Shown here piece by piece: positions 1 to 6,929 of a DNA stretch of 64,000 nucleotides. The notes below the pieces were generated by a model. It saw nothing but the letters and a program-made list of their open reading frames with translations, was not told the DNA's origin and searched no databases. The position numbers and the translations under genes are program-made. The stretch is from positions 2,679,022-2,743,021 of the forward strand of contig OY282376.1 in assembly GCA_958295845.1 (NCBI GenBank), written 5' to 3'. The DNA is from Caldilineaceae bacterium. Lineage in GTDB: Bacteria; Chloroflexota; Anaerolineae; Caldilineales; Caldilineaceae. Position 1 is the first letter of the stretch. Each line of letters opens with the position of its first letter.

Positions 1-518
1 TCATCTACAGGTAGCTTGTTCAATAAATGACTGCCCGGAATCACATACAGGTTGGCCCGCCCCAACTCCGAAGCGTCGCTCAGGAAAAACGCCACTTTCA
101 GCGAAATGCGCGGCTGGGGGTCCGTCTCCAGTTCGTTGTTGAGCCGGCCGCTATCTTTGTGCCAGTTCAACCCCTTCTGTCCCGGCCCTGAAACTGCATT
201 TGGCGGCGTGATGATCATGTGCGAATGGTACAACTGTATGTTCCAGCCTAGTATTCCCCACACAAGGGGAAAGGTCGTCGGATAGTCGAGCAGCTCCAGG
301 AAGACATCATCCTTGCCGACGAAGTCAAACAGGAGGAGTCCGTCAGAAGGTCCCAATCCTTGCTTTTCCTTCGCCTCTGCCGTAAGCCGGTCCGTTACCT
401 GCGTGGCCCGCTCCACCAATTCCTTGGGTATGGCATTCTCGACAATCATATAGCCCTGTTCGGCGAAAGTACGTTCTTCCTCGTCGGTAATCAAGTGCTC
501 AAGCCAGGCGTCATTCAT
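1..518 (-). CDS. PhyH family (phytanoyl-CoA dioxygenase-like) oxygenase, C-terminus beyond the window
   Basis: Reading leftward from an ATG at 516-518, an open frame runs to the window edge (about 172 codons). A GGAG Shine-Dalgarno sequence lies just upstream. The protein has the PhyH layout: an N-terminal helix with a GYMIVENAIP segment, then WHKDSG at residues 119-124. There H120 and D122 fit the first two ligands of the HxD...H iron site. A following strand with VIPGSH is typical of the fold. The distal His and the 2-oxoglutarate-binding Arg lie outside the window. Family members are Fe(II)/2-oxoglutarate oxygenases; the substrate cannot be told from sequence. It is one of four PhyH-like proteins in the window. 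Family call secure, function open. Confidence 0.85.
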   Translation of the reverse strand, partial: MNDAWLEHLITDEEERTFAEQGYMIVENAIPKELVERATQVTDRLTAEAKEKQGLGPSDGLLLFDFVGKDDVFLELLDYPTTFPLVWGILGWNIQLYHSHMIITPPNAVSGPGQKGLNWHKDSGRLNNELETDPQPRISLKVAFFLSDASELGRANLYVIPGSHLLNKLPVD

Positions 519-696
519 CTCGTCTCTCCTTTTTCTGCAAATTGCGAATCTCTGCCAGAATCATAGAGCCCAATACCGATTTGTCAAACCTGTCCGCTCA
601 AAGTGTGCATCCCACAATGGAGGTGACCTCTCTTGTGCCTCAGGCATCGACTAGTCCGTGTCAATTCCTCACATCCGTCCCGAAATATCGCCCGTT

Positions 697-1090
697 CACT
701 GACCACCGATCACCGACCACTGCAGTTCCGGGCGGTCGTGCCTTCGGCCCTCCCTTGTGCGGGGGCTGCGCCCCCGCAACGCCCCGCCCTTGTTAGCCAC
801 CGTGTGTATTCTTCCCCAACATCGTGTCTAGCCAACAGTGTCTACCCACCCCCGTGCTGTCTGCGTCCCTTAACCCCTGACCCCCAGCCCCTGATCCCTG
901 CAGTTCCGCCCCCGCAACGCCCCCCTGGGCTAGCGGCCGTGCCTATTCTCTCCCGGCAAGGTGTCTAGAGCAAAGTGTCTAGCCACCACTGTCTGCCCTC
1001 CCTTGCCTTCTCATAACGCTAATCACCGACCTCCAGCCTAATGAGTCACTGACCACCGACCACTGACCACTGACCACTGCAGTTCCGCAT
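697..1090. repeat. Imperfect ~178-bp repeat, three degenerate copies
   Basis: The core TGCAGTTCCG occurs at 721-730, 899-908 and 1078-1087, that is 178 and 179 bases apart. Each core is preceded by a run of CTGACCACCGA-like words. In the first two copies it is followed by a GCCCCCGCAACGCCCC segment and then the GTGTCTAG repeats. The copies have diverged and none encodes a convincing protein. Confidence 0.6.
824..995. repeat. GTGTCTAG 14-bp direct repeats, two clusters
   Basis: GTGTCTA begins at 824 and 838 in one cluster, and at 961 and 975 in the next, with a degenerate CTGTCTG at 989. Spacing within both clusters is 14 bases. The clusters sit at equivalent places in the first two ~178-bp repeat copies. 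Function unknown. Confidence 0.55.
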
Positions 1091-1191
1091 CCAAACTGGG
1101 TCCAAAGACTGTCTCCATCCCGAGATTCTCTCCCACAAAAGGGCGAGTGCCCTGAATTCGGCTAGGGACCCCCTGGCGGGCGAATTTCGTA

Positions 1192-1200
1192 TGCTATAAT
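1192..1200 (+). promoter_or_regulatory. Extended -10 promoter-like element, no clear gene downstream
   Basis: TGCTATAAT is a perfect extended -10 (TGn plus TATAAT). No good -35 is visible. No convincing coding sequence follows before 2289, so it may be spurious or drive a non-coding transcript. Confidence 0.3.
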
Positions 1201-1380
1201 AGAGTCCGAAATGAGTTTCGTATCTTCTAACTCCGAGAAGCCATGACTCCCGCCAAAAGACGATCTGGAGCCGAAGGAGGGCCGCTGCGAGTCTGTGAGC
1301 TGCCCATACTTCATCTATCGATAGCCATCAGGGTCGGCGAAGAAATGTCTGGGAAAATAAATCCAAAAAAAAGAAATCCC

Positions 1381-1440
1381 GTCGACCTGCGTCGACCTAC
1401 GTCGACTTGCGTCGACTTGCGTCGACTTGGATCGACCTGA
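1381..1440. repeat. Six tandem 10-bp units, consensus GTCGACYTRC
   Basis: Six consecutive 10-base units fill the interval. Five begin with the palindrome GTCGAC and the sixth with ATCGAC; the last four bases vary as CTGC, CTAC, TTGC, TTGC, TTGG, CTGA. A 10-bp period puts each palindrome on the same face of the helix. It lies inside a short spurious open frame. Confidence 0.8.
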
Positions 1441-1592
1441 CCCAGGATAATTGCATCGAGTTGGTTCAATGCCCTGTGAGGCTTCCTGAACTGAAAAGGA
1501 ACCTCTCTTTTGGCACCCTGCGTGAGCGATTCTTGCGTCAGAACTTGGATGCAATTGCCCTGAACTCAGCCGGCAATGCTACAAATTCGTCG

Positions 1593-1601
1593 TGGTATAA
1601 T
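1593..1601 (+). promoter_or_regulatory. Second extended -10 promoter-like element
   Basis: TGGTATAAT is an extended -10 with no clear -35 and no convincing gene downstream before 2289. Confidence 0.25.
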
Positions 1602-1862
1602 AGTGAATACAGATTGTCCCATCGCCCATCGAAGACGCGTCAACGTTTCTCAAAAGAGCGATTTGCGGGAGCAAAGTGCCAGTCCGTGCGGGGCCCCGCT
1701 GCCTGGCTTGGAATTATCGATACACCTTTGCTGTTCTTCGCGTCCCGCCCCGTGGCTTCCCAGATAGATCGGTAGGGTCAATCCCAACATGCAAGCGAGA
1801 AACATCCTGATCAGGCACGTAGGCGCCCCGTTCTTGTTGAATCTGGAGCCGCCTCGCAAAAG

Positions 1863-2040
1863 TGTCTACAAAACCTGGTCAAACTGCCCAATGCCCTTGA
1901 CGCAATGTCCCGCAACCAGGTCAAATGTGACGAGGAAACGACTGACAAACAAAGACTGCAGGTCCGAAAAAACTTGAAATTTGCGCGACATACGTATACT
2001 TGGCGCGACATTTGTAGACATAACGCGACATTTCGCGACC
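1863..2040. repeat. TGTC/GCGACA repeat clusters resembling insertion-sequence ends
   Basis: On the left, AACCTGGTCAAACT near 1872 and AACCAGGTCAAATG near 1914 repeat 42 bases apart, each near a TGTC word (TGTCTACA 1863, TGTCCCGC 1906). On the right, GCGCGACA at 1983 and 2003, TGTAGACA at 2013, ACGCGACA at 2023 and TCGCGACC at 2033 are phased at 10 or 20 bases. On the minus strand these read TGTCGCG and TGTCTACA, like the multiple terminal repeats of some IS21-type elements. No transposase gene or fragment is seen nearby, so this may be a relic, a small non-autonomous element, or a protein-binding array. Confidence 0.45.
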
Positions 2041-2288
2041 TGACACCAAACCAATTTATCCGACTGCTACAAATCTTGGACAAGCCCAGACTACTATGTT
2101 GCCTGGAACGGGCAGATGCCCATTTGCGGGTGCCTTTCCAAAGCAACTCGGCCGTCCGAATCTCGACGCCCATGCTCCTGTAGGGCTCGTTTTTCTACCC
2201 TTGACGGCGTCTGCCTAGATGCTTAGAATGTCGGTGCCCCTCGAATTCCTCTGAATTTGGTAAACTATGGCAGAAAGGAGAACTTTCC

Positions 2289-4319
2289 ATGAAGAAACTG
2301 GAACCACGATCCAACGACATCACCCGTAGGCGATTCCTCCAGTTGGGGGCAATGGGCACCGCAGGATTGGTCGCGGCCGCCTGTGCCGGAGGGGATGCAG
2401 AGCCCGCAGCAGAAGATATGCCGGCAACAGCTGCCGAAGCGGAAAGCGAGGCGCCGGCTGCAGCTTCTCCGGGCGGGTACAGAGAGGCGCCGATGCTGGC
2501 CGAAATGGTGGCCGCCGGAGATCTGCCTCCAATCGATGAACGCCTCCCTGCCAACCCCCTGGTTCTCGAAGGCATGGAGGGCATCGGCAACTATGGTGGC
2601 GTAATGCGCCGCGGCTTCAAAGGCGTCTCCGATCGTTGGGGACCCACCAAGATCGCCAGACAGGGCTTGACCTGGTATACACCGGAACTTACGCTGCGCC
2701 CCAACATCGCCGAGTCATGGGAAAACAATGACGACGCCACCGTCTGGACCTTCCACCTGCGCGAGGGCCTGAAGTGGTCGGACGGCGAAGCGTTTGACTC
2801 TGACAACTTCGCCTGGTGGCAGGAAAATGTCATGCTCAACAAGGACGTCACGCCAGCGGTCGGCCGCAACTGGGTGACGGGCTCCGAACGAACGCCGATG
2901 ACCATGGAATTTCCCGACAAGCACACCGTGGTCTTTAACTTTGCTCACCCCAATCCGATGTTCCTCGACCGGGTCGCCCCGTTGACGAGAGACCTTTTTG
3001 CACCCCATCACTACCTCTCCCAATTTCATATGGAGACGACCGACGACAAGGAAGCCCTGGAAGCAGCCGTGGAAGACAGTGGCTTAGACACCTGGACGGC
3101 CCTCTTCTCCGACCGCAACTGGTGGTACCTCAACCCCGAACTACCCAGCCTCTACTCCTGGACCGCAAAGAATCCTCTGTCCGAGGAACTCTTCCTCATG
3201 GAGCGGAATCCCTATTTCTGGCAGGTGGACCCCGACGGGAACCAGATGCCCTATATCGACACCATTAGGCACCGGCTATTCGACACAAACGACGTCTTCG
3301 ACCTGCGCATCATTAACGGTGAGGTCGACTATCAACAGCGCCACGTCACCGCCGCCAACTTCACGTTATACAAGGAAAGTGAGGACAGCGGCGGCTATCG
3401 GGTACAGCTTGGCGCAGGTGACCAGCACGTCTGCCTGACCCCGAACCAGACAGTCCAGAAGCCCAGATTGCGCGAGTTCTTCCAAACCCGCGACGTGCGT
3501 ATCGCCATGTCTATCGCAGTCGACAGAGACACACTCAATGAACTCGCATTCGAGGGGCTCTATACGCCGCGCCAGTACAGCCCGCTAGAACAGTCGCCGC
3601 AGTCCTATCCAAAACAGGCCAACGCCTACCTCGAGTACGACCCGGACCGCGCCAATCAACTGCTGGACGACGCCGGCTACGCTGAAAAGGACGACGACGG
3701 ATTCCGAGTCTATCCCGATGGCAGCGGCGAAACTATCAGCTTCGTCGTCGAAGGTACAGCACAGCCCGGGTCGCCTGATGAGGACGCTGTCCAAATCATC
3801 ATCAGCTACCTGGCAGATGTCGGCATCAAGGCAACATACAAGGGCATGGAACGCTCTCTGTACACAGAGCACTGGGGCGCTAACGAAATTGACGCCGCCT
3901 TCTGGGGCAGCGGACGCTCACTCCTGCCGCTGGTCGACCCCGCCTTCTTCCTCGGCACCGGCCTCGACCGGCCTTGGGGCGAAGCCTGGGGCCGCTGGCG
4001 CCTGGATTCCTCCCACCCTGTCGCCGAAGAACCCCCGGAAGGCCACTGGATCCGCACCATGTGGAACCTGTGGGACGAGATCCTGGTCGAACCGGACGAG
4101 GCCCGGCGCAACGAGCTTTTCTTCCAGATCCTGGACGTCTGGGCAGAGGAGCTGCCGCAGATCGGCTACCTGGGCCAGATCCCCAATCCGCTGATCGTGC
4201 TCAACGGCCTGCGCGGCATCGACCCTGAATATGTGTATCCGCTCAGCAACCCGACATCGCACGGAGGACTGGTGCAGGCGCATACTTTCTACTGGGACGA
4301 TCCGGCCAGCCAATCCTAG
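2289..4319 (+). CDS. ABC transporter substrate-binding lipoprotein, family 5 (peptide/opine/sugar type)
   Basis: 676 residues. The N-terminus carries a Tat motif (TRRRFLQL, residues 12-19), a hydrophobic stretch and a lipobox ending at Cys32, followed by an Ala/Glu-rich linker. This predicts Tat export and lipid anchoring outside the membrane. The body matches family-5 (DppA/OppA-like) binding proteins: an early TPELTLRPNIAESWE segment, WTFHLREGLKWSDG, and later VRIAMSIAVDRDTLNE. The ATG at 2289 follows AAAGGAG with good spacing. No permease or ATPase genes adjoin it. It is followed instead by catabolic enzymes in the same direction, so it probably feeds or senses their substrate and borrows transport subunits encoded elsewhere (inference). 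Confidence 0.85.
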   Translation: MKKLEPRSNDITRRRFLQLGAMGTAGLVAAACAGGDAEPAAEDMPATAAEAESEAPAAASPGGYREAPMLAEMVAAGDLPPIDERLPANPLVLEGMEGIGNYGGVMRRGFKGVSDRWGPTKIARQGLTWYTPELTLRPNIAESWENNDDATVWTFHLREGLKWSDGEAFDSDNFAWWQENVMLNKDVTPAVGRNWVTGSERTPMTMEFPDKHTVVFNFAHPNPMFLDRVAPLTRDLFAPHHYLSQFHMETTDDKEALEAAVEDSGLDTWTALFSDRNWWYLNPELPSLYSWTAKNPLSEELFLMERNPYFWQVDPDGNQMPYIDTIRHRLFDTNDVFDLRIINGEVDYQQRHVTAANFTLYKESEDSGGYRVQLGAGDQHVCLTPNQTVQKPRLREFFQTRDVRIAMSIAVDRDTLNELAFEGLYTPRQYSPLEQSPQSYPKQANAYLEYDPDRANQLLDDAGYAEKDDDGFRVYPDGSGETISFVVEGTAQPGSPDEDAVQIIISYLADVGIKATYKGMERSLYTEHWGANEIDAAFWGSGRSLLPLVDPAFFLGTGLDRPWGEAWGRWRLDSSHPVAEEPPEGHWIRTMWNLWDEILVEPDEARRNELFFQILDVWAEELPQIGYLGQIPNPLIVLNGLRGIDPEYVYPLSNPTSHGGLVQAHTFYWDDPASQS

Positions 4320-4402
4320 GCTGTCACCTGACTCTTCCCGACATGGGCGGACAGCCCGCTGCCAGTCGAATGTAGCCCGGAGAAATGTTATCCGAAGCAT
4401 TC

Positions 4403-4435
4403 GCGGGGCGTTCTCTCGTCAAGAGAGCGCCCCGC
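4403..4435 (+). terminator. Strong hairpin after the binding-protein gene
   Basis: GCGGGGCGTTCTCT (4403-4416) pairs with AGAGAGCGCCCCGC (4422-4435) over 14 bp with one G-T wobble. No long T-run follows, so it may be an RNA-stabilising or attenuating hairpin rather than a full intrinsic terminator. Confidence 0.5.
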
Positions 4436-4547
4436 ATAATCTACGCGGGTATACTCGTCCGGCCCTTAGGGTACCAATGTTGGCCCGCATCCCTGTCCCA
4501 CCCAATCTCGCAAGGCCCGCAGCGAGCAACGATTAAGGACCAATCCC

Positions 4548-5735
4548 ATGGGCTCTTTCCACAGAAGCCAACCCGAACGCAGTACCTACGTCGACCAGCA
4601 TACTGGCCGAACTGTCGAACAGCTGACCAGCAGCCCAATGGCCGACGTCCACACCTACTACGATATTTCTCCCTGGTCGCCGGATGGCCGCTACATGGTC
4701 TTCTCAGCAGCCATTCCCACCCAAGTTACCTCCGTCCACCGTGATACGTTCGCCACCGATCGAGGGCGGCTCTATCTCATGGACCTGGAAACGTATGAAC
4801 TGCGTCTCCTGGCGGAGAACGCCTTCTACAACACCCACACCGGCGCCTTCCCCGTTTGGCATCCGACCAAGTGTGAGGTCTTCTTCTATACCGCACCTGA
4901 GGAAGTCGGCGTGGTTGACGCTGAATGGTCGAGGCTTGGCAAGCACGGCGGCAAACTTTTGCGCAAAATGAAAGGCGGAATCCGTCAGGTCAGCCCCGAC
5001 GGCGAACTTCTGTCCTGGACGACAAACGACATCCGCACCGACCTGGCAAGAGGAGTCTATACCCTGCGTGCCGATACCGATCTGAGCCGGCAGGAGGACG
5101 CAGACCTGACTCTCATCGCCTCCACTGAGGCTCTATACGATCTGACGCCCAACAACCACCTTTTCCATATCGATCAAATGACAGTCGGCAATACAAAGTG
5201 GACGCCGGACGCACAACACATGCTGGTCGCCATGTGGATCAAGGCTACACCGGACGATCTCTCGCCCTGGAAGAGCCCCTTTCGCCGCAGTATCTACATA
5301 GTCAGTCGCGACGGCAGCGAATGCCGCTGGCTGACATTCTTCGGCCATCATCACAGCTGGACCGCCGAAGGCACGAAAGTTCTCTACTCCGGCTACCTGG
5401 TCCACACCGACGAGGGACGTCAGGAAGAGCCCCGCCTCCATATGATAAATTTCGACGGCACCGGCAAGGAAGTCGTCATCGATCATCCCCTGGGAGGGCA
5501 TCCCATCGCCAGCCCCGACGGCAGCAAAATCACAACCTGGGATAAGGAAGGCGTCATCCTGGCCGACTTGGAAACGCAGAAGGTCGACTATCTGGCCGCG
5601 TTCGGCCCCCACTGTGATCACAACTCCCATCGCGGCACGCATCCCCACTGCCTTTGGAGCCTGGACGGCAGCCAAATCCTCTACAACTCCGCCCAGTCTG
5701 GCCGCAGTCACCTTTACCGGGTTACCGCCGGATGA
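4548..5735 (+). CDS. Oligogalacturonate-lyase-like beta-propeller protein
   Basis: 395 residues, with no signal peptide. The opening (TYVDQHTGRTVEQLTSSP, then a DISPWSPDGRYMVFSA blade) resembles oligogalacturonate lyases and TolB/WD40-like propellers. Repeating blade signatures follow: WSPDG-type turns, LYLMDLETYELRLL, SPDGELLSWTT, ASPDGSKITTWD, WSLDGSQILYNS. His-rich segments (HHHSW, HPHCLW) could coordinate a metal as in oligogalacturonate lyase, but this is not proven. AAGGA precedes the ATG. The stop is 58 bases before the dehydratase start, so the two are likely cotranscribed. A role in cleaving or handling an uronic-acid-type sugar is plausible. A fragment of a second copy lies at 8718-8783. 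Confidence 0.7.
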   Translation: MGSFHRSQPERSTYVDQHTGRTVEQLTSSPMADVHTYYDISPWSPDGRYMVFSAAIPTQVTSVHRDTFATDRGRLYLMDLETYELRLLAENAFYNTHTGAFPVWHPTKCEVFFYTAPEEVGVVDAEWSRLGKHGGKLLRKMKGGIRQVSPDGELLSWTTNDIRTDLARGVYTLRADTDLSRQEDADLTLIASTEALYDLTPNNHLFHIDQMTVGNTKWTPDAQHMLVAMWIKATPDDLSPWKSPFRRSIYIVSRDGSECRWLTFFGHHHSWTAEGTKVLYSGYLVHTDEGRQEEPRLHMINFDGTGKEVVIDHPLGGHPIASPDGSKITTWDKEGVILADLETQKVDYLAAFGPHCDHNSHRGTHPHCLWSLDGSQILYNSAQSGRSHLYRVTAG

Positions 5736-5793
5736 AACCTGGCCTGAAAGCGATTCGCTTTCCCATCGCCGCAGTCCCTTCGGAGTACACGCA

Positions 5794-6909
5794 ATGAAGA
5801 TAGAAAAGATTACGCCCTTTCTTGTGGACAAATTCCTGCTGGTGCGCGTCTACACCGACCAGGGCCTTGTCGGCAACGGCGAGGCCGGCCTCTGGGCTCA
5901 TCATGGCATGGTCCACCGCGCTATCCTCGACCTGAGCGACTACTACATCGGCAAAGACGCCTCCCGCATCGAGCATCATTACCAGACCGTTAGCCGCGAT
6001 GCCCACTTCATGGGCGCCGCCATTAGCGCCGCGCTCAGCGCCATCGACATCGCGCTTTGGGACTTGGCAGGCCAGTCCGTCGGCCAACCTGTTCATCAGC
6101 TCTTAGGTGGACGCGTTCGCGACAAGATAAAAGTCTTCGCCAATGTGAACGGCGCCAGCCTCGAGGAATGCGCCGCCAGCGCCCAGCAGCAAGTCGGGGC
6201 CGGTTATCTTTCCCTGCGCATGTCTCCATTCCTTCCAGGCTTTGAGCGCAAGACGCCTTCCCAGGTGATCGGCGAAGCAGTTGCCATGGTCGCAGCCGTA
6301 CGCGAAGCCGTCGGATTCAACATCGACTTGGGCCTGGAAATCCACCGCAACCTGCGCCCGGAGGAAGCAATCATACTGGCACGCGAACTTCTGCCCTTCC
6401 GCCTCCTCTACTACGAGGACCCGCTCGCGCCGGAAAGTCTGGAACCTATGGAATACATCGCCAAGACCGTCCCGCTGCCCATGGCCACCGGCGAGCGGTT
6501 CTACAATATATTCCAGTTCAAAGACCTGATCGACCGCAAAATCGTAAGTCTGATCAGGCCTGATCTGTCTCTGGCCGGCGGCTTTACACAGGTCAAGAAA
6601 ATTGCAGCTATCGCCGAGTCCGCCTTCGTCGGCGTCTTCCCCCATCTCATGGGCAGCCCGGTCAACATCGCCGCCTTCTGCCAGCTAGACGCCGCCATTC
6701 CCAACTACGTACTAATGGAAAGCCATACCACCGCCGACGCCTACAACGAGATCGTCGACCACCCAGTCGAAAGACAAGGAGGATACCTGGTCGTCTCCGA
6801 CCGACCTGGCATAGGTCTGGAGATCGACGAAAGCAAGCTGGATCGCTTTCCCTATCAGCCCAAGAAAATCCTCGGCAGTTTCCACGCCGACGGCTCGGTA
6901 GCGCACTAG
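5794..6909 (+). CDS. Enolase-superfamily acid-sugar dehydratase, galactonate-dehydratase-like, copy 1
   Basis: 371 residues, starting at the ATG at 5794; the open frame extends upstream only through the 3' end of the propeller gene. The mandelate-racemase subgroup layout is clear: an N-terminal capping domain and a C-terminal TIM barrel. Active-site spacing matches E. coli galactonate dehydratase shifted by one residue: E182, E208 and E234 as metal ligands, H184, D257, H284 and E309 (from memory, D183, E209, E235, H185, D258, H285 and E310 there). The first ligand is Glu rather than Asp. The expected chemistry is beta-elimination of water from a sugar acid to a 2-keto-3-deoxy acid. It is followed 20 bases later by a ThDP enzyme; a near-copy of both lies at 8829-11605. 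Substrate unknown. Confidence 0.88.
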   Translation: MKIEKITPFLVDKFLLVRVYTDQGLVGNGEAGLWAHHGMVHRAILDLSDYYIGKDASRIEHHYQTVSRDAHFMGAAISAALSAIDIALWDLAGQSVGQPVHQLLGGRVRDKIKVFANVNGASLEECAASAQQQVGAGYLSLRMSPFLPGFERKTPSQVIGEAVAMVAAVREAVGFNIDLGLEIHRNLRPEEAIILARELLPFRLLYYEDPLAPESLEPMEYIAKTVPLPMATGERFYNIFQFKDLIDRKIVSLIRPDLSLAGGFTQVKKIAAIAESAFVGVFPHLMGSPVNIAAFCQLDAAIPNYVLMESHTTADAYNEIVDHPVERQGGYLVVSDRPGIGLEIDESKLDRFPYQPKKILGSFHADGSVAH

Positions 6910-6929
6910 CGCTCGGCGAGGACTACCTA

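Larger units (their letters stand above)
519..2288. other. Gene-poor, repeat-rich intergenic stretch
   Basis: No open frame here has a convincing start, Shine-Dalgarno sequence and protein-like composition. The short frames are low-complexity Pro/Arg-rich translations of the repeats. The stretch holds several different repeat families and two extended -10 promoter-like elements, all listed separately. Multiple repeats without genes, beside a catabolic cluster with its own duplications, suggest an accessory or formerly mobile region; that is inference. Confidence 0.6.

Noticed and set aside
633-968. 111-residue Pro/Arg-rich frame
   Set aside because: A translation of the ~178-bp repeats; no ribosome site and low complexity.
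1243-1440. 65-residue frame after a TATAAT element
   Set aside because: Its C-terminus is the translated 10-bp GTCGAC array; no Shine-Dalgarno sequence and no family resemblance.
1863-2040. Complete insertion sequence
   Set aside because: No transposase frame on either strand between or beside the repeats, and no target-site duplication was identified.
690-2045. CRISPR array
   Set aside because: Repeats are 10, 14 and ~178 bases apart without uniform repeat and unique spacer alternation; no cas genes in the window.
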